From: RI-242 sp038246255
GTDB lineage: Bacteria; Planctomycetota; UBA1135; GCA-002686595
DNA length: 64,000 nucleotides
Reading direction: 5' to 3'
NCBI GenBank assembly: GCA_038246255.1
Contig: JBBRWC010000001.1
Location: 1-64,000 of the forward strand
In this document: positions 16,068 through 25,822 of the stretch, piece after piece
How positions within the stretch are numbered: position 1 is the stretch's first letter
Layout: the number at the start of each line of letters is the position of its first letter
Program-made: the position numbers and the translations under genes
Notes under the pieces: model-generated
Told to the model about the DNA's origin: nothing
Database searches by the model: none
Seen by the model: the letters and a program-made list of their open reading frames with translations, nothing else

Positions 16068-17843
16068 TCACAGCGGCCAAAAAATCAGGATCGCGATGAC
16101 ACCGAACACGAGTCCGGCAACCGACACCGGCAATCCAAGCTTCCAGTAGTCGCCGAACCGGTAACCGCCGGGGCCCATCACAAGGGTGTTTGATTGGTGC
16201 CCGATGGGCGTCAGGAATGCCGAGGACGCAGAGATCGCCACCCCCATCAGGAACGGGTCGGAATCCACGCCCATTCCGCGCGCGAGCGCCACGCCCACGG
16301 GGGCCATCAGCACCGCCGCCGCCGCGTTGTTGACCCAATCGGACAGCAACAGCGTCACCACCATCAGGGCGACGAGTGCGACCACCGGCGATTGGCCGGA
16401 GCTGATGTGGAGCAAGAAATCCGCGAGCCGCGATGCCGCGCCCGTCGTCTCCAGCGCAACGCCGACCGGCAAAATCGCGCCGAGCAGGACGATGATGGGC
16501 CAGTCGATGTCCTCGTACAACCGGCGCAGGGAAATCAGGCCCGCGAACTGCATCAGGACAACCGCCAGTGTGAACGCCAGCGCGATGGACACGAGGCCAA
16601 CCGCCGCGAAGCCGATGGCGGCAGCAAAGATGCCGAGTCCCAAAAGAGCCCGCGGGCGGAAGTTGATGCGCAGGGGCCGCTCGGCGAGGGGCAAGCAGCC
16701 CAGGCGGTCGAGGGTCTCGGGCAGGCTTTCCGCGTCCCCTTGCAGCAGCAGCACGTCGCCTGCGCTGAAATCTACCTTCTGCACGCGGGCCTCGAGCCGT
16801 TTGCCCTCGCGCGCGATCGCAAGGACGTTGATGCCCTGGCGGCGGCGCAGGTTCAGCCGCTCGGCGCTGTGTCCGACGAGGGCCGATCCGGCGCCCACCA
16901 CCGCTTCCATGACGACGATCTCGTCGGAGACGAGGAACTGCTCGGAGAGCTTGGCCTCGGCCTCCAACTTAAAACCGGTGGCATCGAGGATCGACTTCAA
17001 GCGCTCCGCGTCCGACTCCACGATCAGGATGTCGCCCGCATTGAGCTGTTCGCGCCACGATGGCGCGGGCAACCGGCGTTTGCCGCGCACCAAACCGACG
17101 ATCGAAAGATCCACTTCGAGCCCCTTGTTGAGCTCGCGCAGGCTCTTGCCGATCCACTTGGATTCCTCGGGGACGCTCAGCTCCGTCAAATAGGACGCGA
17201 TGTCGAAAAGCTCTTCCCGCGTGCCCTGACCCGGTCGGTTGGGCAAGAGTCGCGCGCTGAACATCCACATCACCGCGAGGCCGGAGAGCGCCACCGCGCC
17301 ACCGACGGGCAGGAAGTCGAACATCCGAAACGGCGGCTCGCCGGTGTCTACGCGGAACTGAGAAATGATGATGTTGGGCGGCGTACCGATCCCGGTCATC
17401 ACACCGCCAAGGAGCGATGCAAACGCGAGCGGCATGAGGAGCTGCGACACGGGAATCGCGTGCTTGCGCGCCACCTGGATCGCGATGGGTATGAAAACGG
17501 CCAGCGCGCCCACGTTGTTCATGAACGCGGAGCACACGGCCACGAGCGACGTCAGCACGATCAACTGCACGCGGGGGCCACCGCGGACCCGACCGAGCAA
17601 CCCAACGACCACGTCGATCAGTCCCGAGTTGACGAGCGCCTGGCTGATCACGAGCACGGCCGCCACCGTGATGACGGCGGGGTGGCCGAAGCCCGAAAAG
17701 AGCTCGTCCCCGGGGACGAGACCGAGCAGGCCGGACGCGCCCAGGGCAAGCAGCGCGACGATGTCGTAGCGCAGCCGACCCTGCACGAACAGGAACAGGG
17801 TGCCGGCGAGCACGCCGACGATCAGGTACTGGTCTTGGGTCAT
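16068..17843 (-). CDS. SLC13/DASS-family anion transporter with two TrkA-C domains
   Basis: A 591-residue inner-membrane transporter. Membrane spans cover about residues 5-190 and 395-590; between them lie two TrkA-C (RCK_C) regulatory domains, marked by SVPEESKWIGKSLREL and EAVVGAGSALVGHSAERL. The ends of the transport unit show the family's paired signatures (NNVGALAVFIPIAI near 120 and WVNNAAAAVLMAPVG near 510). Family members carry sulfate, dicarboxylates or other anions using sodium; the TrkA-C architecture is often annotated as sulfate permease. No sulfur-assimilation gene is adjacent, so the substrate stays open. Confidence 0.9.
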   Translation of the reverse strand: MTQDQYLIVGVLAGTLFLFVQGRLRYDIVALLALGASGLLGLVPGDELFSGFGHPAVITVAAVLVISQALVNSGLIDVVVGLLGRVRGGPRVQLIVLTSLVAVCSAFMNNVGALAVFIPIAIQVARKHAIPVSQLLMPLAFASLLGGVMTGIGTPPNIIISQFRVDTGEPPFRMFDFLPVGGAVALSGLAVMWMFSARLLPNRPGQGTREELFDIASYLTELSVPEESKWIGKSLRELNKGLEVDLSIVGLVRGKRRLPAPSWREQLNAGDILIVESDAERLKSILDATGFKLEAEAKLSEQFLVSDEIVVMEAVVGAGSALVGHSAERLNLRRRQGINVLAIAREGKRLEARVQKVDFSAGDVLLLQGDAESLPETLDRLGCLPLAERPLRINFRPRALLGLGIFAAAIGFAAVGLVSIALAFTLAVVLMQFAGLISLRRLYEDIDWPIIVLLGAILPVGVALETTGAASRLADFLLHISSGQSPVVALVALMVVTLLLSDWVNNAAAAVLMAPVGVALARGMGVDSDPFLMGVAISASSAFLTPIGHQSNTLVMGPGGYRFGDYWKLGLPVSVAGLVFGVIAILIFWPL

Positions 17844-17945
17844 GGGGCGAGCTGCGAACCGGCTCGATCGGTGGGAGGCACAGGTTTATCGAGCCTGCGT
17901 GACGGGCGAGGGTACGGACGGACAGGGGCCGGCGGCCGTTTCGAG

Positions 17946-19248
17946 TCAGCGCACTTCCGCGGGCGTGGCGATGCGCCAGGTGATCTCCACCTGCGTCTCC
18001 GAGGCCGGCACGACGACAGAGGTTCCGTGGAGGTTCGCCCGGAACGTCGCGAGCGGCCGGTCGGCCCCCACGTCGCGCGCCGTCGCCACCAGCGCTCGCA
18101 ACTCGCGCACGCCCTGGGCAGCGCCCTGATCCGCGGGAAAACGCCACAGCTCGCCCCACGCCCAGGGTTCCTGGACGATCAGGAGGGCGGGAACGTCGGT
18201 TTTCACGTGGACCATGCGGCGGGCTAGGCCGGCTGCGGCGTCCAGTTGCAGCGCGCCCAATCCGACCGCGCGCCCCGCGGGTTCGGCGAGCAGCGCGGGT
18301 TCGGCGAGCAGCGCGGGCAAACCCTCGACCACCGCGGTGCGGCTGAGGTCGATGCTCGGATCACCCAACCGCGCGGCGGCCTCCCGCGCTCCCCCCACGA
18401 CCCGCCAGTCCCAGACCAGGAGGATCCCCGGCAGTTCCCGGCGCGCCGCAAAGTAACGCGCGGGGTCGTCGACCCATCCCGTCGTGCCATCGTGTCGGTG
18501 CCCGACCCACGGTCCGGGCGGCAGCGCGGGCGGAGCAACAAATCCCGAAGGTGCGTCCAGGAAATTGACCGCGGGCCACGTGTCGAGGGAGCGCTCGGGA
18601 AAGCGGTGCAAGAGCACTCCACGCGCTGAGCTGTCGAGCCCCAGCAACGCACCTGGCGCGACCCCGGGCCGCTCCGCGAGGGCGCGGTCGAGCGCTCCCA
18701 CGTCCTCGGTCGCGGCGCGCCGCACGCGCAGGCGCTCTTCGCGCGGCAAATAGGATCCCGCTGCAGCAGCCGCGACGACCAGCACGGCTGCTGCGGTCGG
18801 CGCCCACGCGGACCGCCCGCGCCCAAAGCCGACGAGTGCCAGCGCACCCGCTGCGAGGGCGCACGCGGTCGCCAGGGCGCACAGGCCCACTCCCGGGCCG
18901 ATCACCGCGTGGCGCTCCACGATCCCCTGCCACAGGGCGGCGGGTGCGAGGTCGAGTCGGCCACCCGCACCGCGCGCGCTGCCGCGCAGCACGGCAAAAC
19001 GGACGAGAATTGCGGCGATCGGGAGGGTCGCGAGTGCGACACGGCGCCAAAGCCGCAGCGGAGCGACCGCAAGGACCCAGGCCGCGCAGACGAAAGACGT
19101 GGCCCGGCGCGCCGTCGCGGGCCAATTGCCCGACGAGCGCGTGTTCCTCCCCGCTCGCGCCCAACGCGAGAAGCCCGCGCCATGCAACGAGCGCGAGCAC
19201 AACGACGCAGGTCGCCTCGCACCGGGCGCGCCAGCGCTCCACCCTCAC
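17946..19248 (-). pseudogene. Membrane protein of unknown function, apparently frameshifted near its start
   Basis: Most of the gene (17946 to about 19105) is one frame encoding four or so membrane spans and a ~230-residue soluble C-terminal part ending in beta-rich sequence. In that frame the first 30 residues are implausible (Arg/Ser-rich). The neighbouring frame from GTG 19248 instead gives a credible N-terminus, CVVVLALVAWRGLLALGASG, that flows into the main frame if one base is lost near 19105-19115 (ARDGA joined to ATSFVCAAWVL). So either a single-base frameshift or sequencing error is present, or the gene starts internally at about 19202 or later. I do not recognise a family. Confidence 0.55.
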
Positions 19249-19275
19249 GCGTACCCGGGCTCCACCGCGGAACGG

Positions 19276-19327
19276 GCGCGGGGCCGGCCCGCCGCGAACG
19301 GCGAACCGGCCCCGCGCGGCGCGCGCG
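19276..19327 (-). terminator. Perfect 12-bp GC stem-loop after the metalloprotease gene
   Basis: GCGCGGGGCCGG (19276-19287) pairs exactly with 19316-19327, with a 28-nt loop. It begins 9 bp after the stop of the minus-strand secreted protein. No T-run follows, so termination would be of the GC-hairpin kind or the structure protects the 3' end. Confidence 0.45.
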
Positions 19328-19335
19328 TCACACGC

Positions 19336-21792
19336 TCACGGCAAGACGTCGATCCGAACGGCATTCGACAAGCCGAACCCAGCGAGCTGGGACGGGTCGA
19401 GGTGGACCGTTTGAACGAACAGGCTGAAGGGGCCATTGCCTCCGGGGACGCCCGGCAGAGTGAAGGTGCCGGCCGGGGAGGTGAAGCCGAAGAGCGGCGG
19501 GATCACGGGCGACAGGATCCCGAAGGTACCGCCCAGGATCGGCGTCGGGTTGAAAGCCGTGCCGAACGCGACCCAAAGCGGCGCGAGCGGCACCGCGCCC
19601 GAGACCTCGAGGGCTGCGGTGGTTCCACTCGACAGGTCGCCCCCACAGACCGTGAGCACGGCGGCACCGGGACCGCCGAAGCCGAGATCGGCCTGACAGA
19701 AAAGACCCGGTCCCGGCAGCGGGCGGTCATTGACGACGATGGTGGCCGTCGCGCTCGCCGACATGCCACGGGAGTCCGTCGCCGTGACGGTCAGGCCGTG
19801 TGTGCCGACGGAAAGCTCCGCCACGCTCGCCACCCGACCCGAACCGATCGGGCCGTCGAGGCTCGACGTCCATTGGATCGCGCTCCCACCCAAAGAACGG
19901 TCTTCGAGGTCCCAACCGGAGCTGTGCAGCACCACGGTGGCACCGCGGCGCCACGCGGTGTTGTTGTCGGGGCTCAACATACGCACGGTCGGCGGGCTGC
20001 CCGTCGAGTTGAATGCCGCCTGCGTGCCGTGCCAACGTTCACGCACGCTGGTGGTGTGGAAACCGTCGCTGACGAGCAGCTCGAGGAACGCGGCGCCGGG
20101 GATCGCCTCGGGGAGGACCCCGAAGTCAACGCGGGCAAAGGTACCCGTGATCTGCGTCGCGAGCGGCACCAAACGGCGACCATCGGGGCTATAGCGCAAG
20201 TACGCGACGAGGTCGTCCCCGTCCGCGTCGACGGCGCTCCATTCCACGCGGACGTCACCCGCGAAGGCGCGGTCCTTCGCAAACGCCGCGACCGGTGCGT
20301 GCGCGCTCTTAGCAATGCCGGCGAGGATCGCACCACCCTCTGCGGCGGCGAACTCCAATCGGTCGATGGTGGCGCCGTCGAACGCAACCGGGAGCACCGC
20401 GACAAAACCCGCGATCGGGATCTCGACTTCCGAGTCGCCGTCGCCGTGTTCGTGGTCGCCGTCACGGTGAGCGCGGCACTCCGAGCACGTGTCGGCGCTC
20501 GATTCGACGCGCAGACCCTGTTCGGCGACGAGGCGCTCACCCGCAAACGCGCGCAGGATGATGTTCGCGTCGGACAACGCGACCGAAGGCGTCGGTTCAC
20601 CGCCCGCCACGACCAAGGTGTCGGTGATGTCGAGGCGCCCCTGGCGCCGGTCGAACAGGCCCGCGACGACGATGTTGCGCTCCGTGGGCAGCTCGAAGTC
20701 GAGCGCGGAGTCGGTGGCGCAGTTGTAGATGCTGTTGTTGAAGATCGTCGTGTAGGTGCCCGAACCTGTCCACGCCTGGTTGGTGCTCAGGCCAGCGACC
20801 ATGTGGTCGGAAAGGTTGCCGGGTTTGACCGTGGGCAGCCCAAGGGGTAGCGCCAGGTGGCGCTCGACGTCGAATCCGACGAGTCCTGTCGTGCCGCCGA
20901 TGTGTTGGAGGCCGTGCAGGTGGCCCACTTCGTGCGCGAAGGTGCGTTGGTAGCGCAAAAGCTCCGTATTGCCCATCGCGGCCTTGCCCGGAATGCCGAG
21001 TGCCTGGCCGTTGTAGGGCAGTCCGCCAGGCACCCAACCGTAGATGAAGTTGGGTTGGGGGTTCATCAACTGCAGATCGATCAGCAGCGAGTTGTTGAGC
21101 GCGGAACCGGTCCCTGAAAGCGAGCTCGTCCACAGCTTCGACGGGAAGTCGCTGCGGCGGTAGTCGATGTCGGGCGCGGGGTAGGTGCCCTGCATGAAGT
21201 TGTCGCCCGAACCCGGCGCGATCTGCTCGAGGTCGGGCAGGTTCGGCGTCGGTCCGCCGGACGGGCGGTAGTCGATCGGCACGTAGACGATCTCGGGAAC
21301 CTTGCGGCAGACGAAGTTCAGCGGCGGCGTCGAGCGGCTGTTGTTGGTGAAGTCGCTCTCGGGGACCTGCGCGGGGCCGACGGGGTTGATCTCTACCGTG
21401 AGCACGACGTTGCTCGTCTGAGGCGGCAGGAAGATGAAGTTGAGCGAGTCGTTTTCGTTGTTCGGGTTCAGCGCTAGCGGCACCGGAATCGGGCCGTTGT
21501 CCGAGTAGATCGGCGATCCGGGCGCTTCGATTCCGCCGATGAAGATGCGCATCAGGCCATCGACCGCGGTGCCAGGCGGCAGCGTGCCGCTGAAGCCAAC
21601 CGGCGCGCGCACGACCGTGCTCTTCCCGGCGACGAGCGGCGTCGAGCCCGTCTGGATCGTCTGGATTACGAGCGGATCGACGACGTGCACGAGATCCAGA
21701 TCGGTTCCGCCGGCTTCGGCGCGTGGGCACGGCACAACGGCGGTCGCAAGCGCGACCAAGGGCAACCAGGTGCCCGTGTGGAAGGTTGTCAT
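19336..21792 (-). CDS. Secreted metzincin-like protein with planctomycete C-terminal domain
   Basis: About 818 residues from ATG 21792; the longer frame to 21900 adds a non-typical N-terminus. A signal peptide (LPLVALATAVVPCPRAEA) precedes a CARDB-like beta domain. HEVGHLHGLQH at about residues 287-297 fits HExxHxxGxxH, the zinc site of metzincin peptidases. A Cys-His-Asp-rich stretch (CSECRAHRDGDHEHGDGD) follows near 490, then Ig/cadherin-like domains around 560-720 and a terminal domain (LFCQADLGFGG onward) like the fragment at 2-316. An extracellular or outer-surface protease or adhesin is the likely role. A conserved downstream Met-turn was not confirmed, so activity is inferred. Confidence 0.75.
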   Translation of the reverse strand: MTTFHTGTWLPLVALATAVVPCPRAEAGGTDLDLVHVVDPLVIQTIQTGSTPLVAGKSTVVRAPVGFSGTLPPGTAVDGLMRIFIGGIEAPGSPIYSDNGPIPVPLALNPNNENDSLNFIFLPPQTSNVVLTVEINPVGPAQVPESDFTNNSRSTPPLNFVCRKVPEIVYVPIDYRPSGGPTPNLPDLEQIAPGSGDNFMQGTYPAPDIDYRRSDFPSKLWTSSLSGTGSALNNSLLIDLQLMNPQPNFIYGWVPGGLPYNGQALGIPGKAAMGNTELLRYQRTFAHEVGHLHGLQHIGGTTGLVGFDVERHLALPLGLPTVKPGNLSDHMVAGLSTNQAWTGSGTYTTIFNNSIYNCATDSALDFELPTERNIVVAGLFDRRQGRLDITDTLVVAGGEPTPSVALSDANIILRAFAGERLVAEQGLRVESSADTCSECRAHRDGDHEHGDGDSEVEIPIAGFVAVLPVAFDGATIDRLEFAAAEGGAILAGIAKSAHAPVAAFAKDRAFAGDVRVEWSAVDADGDDLVAYLRYSPDGRRLVPLATQITGTFARVDFGVLPEAIPGAAFLELLVSDGFHTTSVRERWHGTQAAFNSTGSPPTVRMLSPDNNTAWRRGATVVLHSSGWDLEDRSLGGSAIQWTSSLDGPIGSGRVASVAELSVGTHGLTVTATDSRGMSASATATIVVNDRPLPGPGLFCQADLGFGGPGAAVLTVCGGDLSSGTTAALEVSGAVPLAPLWVAFGTAFNPTPILGGTFGILSPVIPPLFGFTSPAGTFTLPGVPGGNGPFSLFVQTVHLDPSQLAGFGLSNAVRIDVLP

Positions 21793-21990
21793 CGGACTTC
21801 GGGGCGGGGGACGCACGAGGGGGGAGGACGCGGCCGGGAGAGCGACCACCGATCTGCAATCTAGCCTTCTGCGTGGATCCGTGGGGTTGCCCAAGGACAT
21901 CCCAATGGCTCCCCGTCCAAGGGGTGGCTTGCGTGCGTTCAGTCGAGGTGAGCACCCCCCGAAAAACTACCCCGGCGGTACGTCGAACGT

Positions 21991-22019
21991 CGCGCGCGGG
22001 CGGAGCGTCCCCGCGCGCG
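21991..22019. terminator. 10-bp GC stem-loop in the 277-bp gap before the methyltransferase
   Basis: CGCGCGCGGG (21991-22000) pairs with CCCGCGCGCG (22010-22019) over a 9-nt loop, 50 bp beyond the stop of the methyltransferase gene on the minus strand. TTTTT occurs on that strand about 25 nt further on. The rest of 21793-22069 shows no gene and no clear promoter. Confidence 0.35.
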
Positions 22020-22069
22020 CAACGCGCACGCAAGAGCCACATCCCCGCCAGGACCCCGGGCCGCCCGGA

Positions 22070-22957
22070 TTATGGCCCGCGGCGCCGCAGCACGAGCAGA
22101 CTGTCGAGTCGCGGCTCGCCAAGCTCACCGACCTTCCCGATGTCGTAGTCGAAGTCGTGCACGGCGATCAGCTCGAGCGCGGGCACCGAGCGAAGCAACC
22201 GCCGCACCTGGTCCGCATCGTAGGTCCGAAAATCCCACACGGTTTCAAGGCGCCGCTCACTGTCCGGCGCGCGCACCACCAGGCGACTGCGCACTTTCTC
22301 GCGCCGCGTGCGCCGCACCGGCGCCCACCCTTCAATCGTGCACACCACTTCCGTCTTGCCCGCGCGCACGACCCAGCGCTCGCGGCTGCCCTTCGTTTCG
22401 TGGTAATCGGACAGGTGGAATCCGAGCGCGTAGATGCCCCCTGGCGCGAGGCTCGCCGCAACACGCTCAAGGTGCGAGCGGGCGTCCCTTTCGCTCAGCA
22501 GGTACTTGAAGGTGCTAACGAGGCAATGCGCGAGATGAAATCCCGCGCCGGGCGCCAACTTCTCCGGCACATCAAAGGATTCCATGCGCGCTTCGAAAAC
22601 CGCCGCACGCAGTTTGCGCGTGCGCAGCCGCTCGCGCGCGTAGTCGAGCATCGGGACGCTTGCGTCGAAACCCACGACCCGGTGCCCACGGGCCGCGAGT
22701 TCGACGACGAGTCGCCCGCTGCCACATGCGGGCTCCAGGACGTCGAGCCGCCCGCCACGCACGCCGACCTGCGCGTAACGCTGGACGAGCGCCGCGAGGA
22801 AGTCCGCCTCGCGCACCGTGTCGGTGTCGAAGATGAGGTCGTAGCAGTGCGGCGCGTCGTACCAGTCGAGGGCTTCGAACGATGCCGCGCGCGTACGTTT
22901 CCCCGCCTTCGGGGAGCCGCCGCGCTTCGCCGCAGACTCGCTGGGACGCTCGGGCAT
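22070..22957 (-). CDS. Class I SAM-dependent methyltransferase
   Basis: A 295-residue methyltransferase. The SAM site is standard: VLEPACGSGRLVVELAARG (motif I, about residues 76-94), VVGFDASVPML (acidic end of strand 2) and HLAHCLVSTFKYL (motif IV region). The first 30 residues are Arg/Lys/Ser-rich and probably disordered. The C-terminal part is beta-rich, as in small-molecule methyltransferases. The substrate cannot be predicted. It starts 5 bp after the aconitase stop, so it is probably co-transcribed with acn, an arrangement without an obvious metabolic reason. Confidence 0.88.
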   Translation of the reverse strand: MPERPSESAAKRGGSPKAGKRTRAASFEALDWYDAPHCYDLIFDTDTVREADFLAALVQRYAQVGVRGGRLDVLEPACGSGRLVVELAARGHRVVGFDASVPMLDYARERLRTRKLRAAVFEARMESFDVPEKLAPGAGFHLAHCLVSTFKYLLSERDARSHLERVAASLAPGGIYALGFHLSDYHETKGSRERWVVRAGKTEVVCTIEGWAPVRRTRREKVRSRLVVRAPDSERRLETVWDFRTYDADQVRRLLRSVPALELIAVHDFDYDIGKVGELGEPRLDSLLVLRRRGP

Positions 22958-22962
22958 CCGGA

Positions 22963-25650
22963 TCAGCCCTTCAATAGGGTGCGGAGCACGTAGCGCAGGA
23001 TGCCGCCGTGCTCGAAGTACCGGCCTTCCTGGGGGGTGTCGATGCGGACAATCGCGTTGAACTCGCAGCGCCGGCCATCGGGCGCGATCGCGACGACGGG
23101 CAGACTGCCGCCGCCCTTAAAGTCCTTCGAGAGCAGCTCGCCGAGGCCGACAATCTCGAACGTCTCGCGGCCGGCAAGCCCCAGCGTCGACGCATCCTCG
23201 CCCTTTGGAAACTCAAGGGGCAGGATGCCCATTCCGACCAGGTTCGAGCGGTGGATGCGCTCGAAGCTTTGCGCGATCACGGCGCGCACACCGAGCAGCG
23301 CGGGTCCCTTCGCGGCCCAGTCGCGCGACGACCCCGCGCCATACTCTTGGCCCGCGAGCACGACCAGCGGGATGCGTTCCTGCGCGTAGCGCATCGCCGC
23401 GTCGTAGATCGACAAACGCTCGCCGGTGGTCAGGTGCTCGGTGACACCCCCCTCGACCCCCGGGACGAGTCCGTTGCGAATGCGGATATTCGCAAACGTC
23501 CCGCGCACCATGACTTCGTGGTTGCCGCGCCGCGAACCGTAGGAGTTGAAGTCCGCGTGCGCAACACCGTGCTCGATCAAGTAGCGGCCTGCGGGCCCGT
23601 CCTTTTTGATCGAACCGGCGGGCGAGATGTGGTCCGTCGTCACCATGTCGCCGAGCACGGCAAGGACACGCGCACCCGTGATGTCGCGCACGGGTTCGGG
23701 ATCGAGGCCCATGCCCTCGAAGTAGGGCGGGTGCCGCACGTAGGTCGACTTTTTGTCCCACGTGAAGGTTTTGCCGAGCGGAACGGGCATCGACTGCCAC
23801 AGCTCGCTACCCGCGTAGATGTCCGCGTACACCTCTTCGAACTGGCGCGATTCGACGGTGCGCCGCACGACGTCCTTGACCTCGGCTTGGGTTGGCCAAA
23901 TGTCGCGCAGGAAAACGGGCTTGCCACCCGTACCGTTGCCGATGGGTTCCGAGGTGGGGTCGAAATCGACCCGGCCGGCAAGCGCGTATGCGACGACGAG
24001 CGGCGGTGATGCAAGGTAGTTCGCTTTCACCTGCGCGTGGATGCGCCCCTCGAAGTTGCGGTTTCCGCTGAGCACGGCCGCGGCGACGAGATTGCCGCGG
24101 TCGATCGCTGCGGCGACGGCTTCCGGCAAGGGACCCGAGTTGCCGATGCACGTCGTGCACCCGTAGCCGACGGTTTCGAATCCCAGTTGGCGCAGCGGAG
24201 CGGAAAGGCCGGACTCGTCGAGGTAGCGGGTCACGACCTTGCTGCCCGGTGCGAGGCTCGTTTTGACGTGGGGCGGACGCGTGAGGCCCAGCGCAACAGC
24301 CTTGCGCGCCACGAGGCCCGCCGCAAGCATCACCGACGGGTTCGACGTGTTGGTGCAGCTCGTGATCGCCGCGATCACGACGGCGCCGTGGCCCATCGAC
24401 GTGTGGCCACCGCCGAACTCGAACTCGACTTTGGCGTCGTCTTTCGCGCCCGCGAGCATGCCCGGAAGCTGCTTTTTGAATTCCGTCGCGACGGCGCCGA
24501 GGGCAACACGGTCCTGGGGGCGCTTGGGGCCCGCGAGCGAGGGTTCAACGGTCGACAGGTCGAGAGCGACGAGTGCGCTGTACTGGGGTTCGGGGGTCGC
24601 GGCGTCGACGAACAAACCCTGCGCGCGCAGGTAGGCCTCCGCGCGCGAGGCGTAGTCCGCGCGACCGGTGAAACGCAGGTACTCGATCGCTTCCTTGTCG
24701 ACGGGGAAGAAGCCGCACGTCGCGCCGTACTCGGGTGCCATGTTCGCGATCGTGGCCCGGTCGGCCAAGCTGAGCTGCGCAAGCGCCGGTCCGAAAAACT
24801 CGACGAATTTCCCGACAACACCGTGCTTGCGCAGGATCTCGGTGGCGCGCAGCACGAGGTCCGTCGACGTCGCGCCCTCGGGCAACTTGCCGGTGATGCG
24901 TACGCCCACGACGTCCGGGATCAGCATCGACACCGGTTGACCCAACATCGCGGCCTCGGCCTCGATACCACCCACACCCCAGCCCAGCACGCCGAGACCG
25001 TTGATCATCGTCGTGTGCGAGTCCGTGCCGACGACGGTGTCGGGGTAGAGCGCGCCACTGCCGCCCGCTTCGTCGTGCATGACCACCCGCGCCAGGAACT
25101 CGAGGTTCACCTGGTGCACGATGCCCGCGTCGGGCGGGACGACCTTGAAGTTCTCGAACGCCATCTGGCCCCAGCGCAGGAACGCATAACGCTCTGCATT
25201 GCGCTGGAAGTCGAGCTCGTTGTTGATCGCCCGCGCGTTGGGCACCGCGAACGCGTCGACCTGCACCGAGTGGTCGATGACGAGCTCCACGGGCTGCAGC
25301 GGATTGATGCGCTCCGCTTTACCACCCAGGCGCGCCATTGCGTCGCGCATCGCCGCCAAATCGACGACGGTCGGCACACCGGTGAAGTCCTGCAACAGGA
25401 CCCGGCCCGGCATGAACGCGATTTCGGGGCGCTCGCCGTCCACCGGGCGCCAGGCCGCAACCGCCATGACGTCTTCCGACCGCACGATCAGCCCATCCTC
25501 CCGCCGCAGGAGGTTCTCAAGCAGAACACGCATGGAGAACGGCAAACAGGCAAGGTCATACCCCGCCTTGGCGAGGGCATCGAGCCGGGCGATCCTGTAC
25601 GTTTTGCCCGCGTGGAGAAAGTCCGCGCGCGCTCCGAAAGTGTCCTTCAT
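22963..25650 (-). CDS. acnA: Aconitate hydratase
   Basis: An 895-residue aconitase of the AcnA/IRP type; it isomerises citrate to isocitrate in the TCA cycle, upstream of the icd step encoded in this window. Three [4Fe-4S]-ligand cysteines are visible: SCTNTSNPSVM (about residue 432) and GCTTCIGNSGPL (about 498 and 501). TDSHTTMINGLGVLGWGVGGIE marks the N-terminal catalytic region by its first residues TDSHTTM, and QEYGAGSSRDWAAKGP the swivel domain. Length and domain order are normal. Its ATG at 25650 faces the Dph6-like gene across a 172-bp divergent gap. Confidence 0.96.
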   Translation of the reverse strand: MKDTFGARADFLHAGKTYRIARLDALAKAGYDLACLPFSMRVLLENLLRREDGLIVRSEDVMAVAAWRPVDGERPEIAFMPGRVLLQDFTGVPTVVDLAAMRDAMARLGGKAERINPLQPVELVIDHSVQVDAFAVPNARAINNELDFQRNAERYAFLRWGQMAFENFKVVPPDAGIVHQVNLEFLARVVMHDEAGGSGALYPDTVVGTDSHTTMINGLGVLGWGVGGIEAEAAMLGQPVSMLIPDVVGVRITGKLPEGATSTDLVLRATEILRKHGVVGKFVEFFGPALAQLSLADRATIANMAPEYGATCGFFPVDKEAIEYLRFTGRADYASRAEAYLRAQGLFVDAATPEPQYSALVALDLSTVEPSLAGPKRPQDRVALGAVATEFKKQLPGMLAGAKDDAKVEFEFGGGHTSMGHGAVVIAAITSCTNTSNPSVMLAAGLVARKAVALGLTRPPHVKTSLAPGSKVVTRYLDESGLSAPLRQLGFETVGYGCTTCIGNSGPLPEAVAAAIDRGNLVAAAVLSGNRNFEGRIHAQVKANYLASPPLVVAYALAGRVDFDPTSEPIGNGTGGKPVFLRDIWPTQAEVKDVVRRTVESRQFEEVYADIYAGSELWQSMPVPLGKTFTWDKKSTYVRHPPYFEGMGLDPEPVRDITGARVLAVLGDMVTTDHISPAGSIKKDGPAGRYLIEHGVAHADFNSYGSRRGNHEVMVRGTFANIRIRNGLVPGVEGGVTEHLTTGERLSIYDAAMRYAQERIPLVVLAGQEYGAGSSRDWAAKGPALLGVRAVIAQSFERIHRSNLVGMGILPLEFPKGEDASTLGLAGRETFEIVGLGELLSKDFKGGGSLPVVAIAPDGRRCEFNAIVRIDTPQEGRYFEHGGILRYVLRTLLKG

Positions 25651-25822
25651 GGGGCGTCCGAAAGGGGGTTGGGGCGAAGCATCGTAGCGGCTTCGGCGCC
25701 CTGGCCCGAGCGGCCTGCGAATCGGCGCTCCCGGACTGGAGCCGCGCGCCGGAATCCGCTATCTCAATGCGCTCCACGGGCCGATCGGGCCCGGAGTTCC
25801 CCTCCCGCTTCCCCCATCGCCC

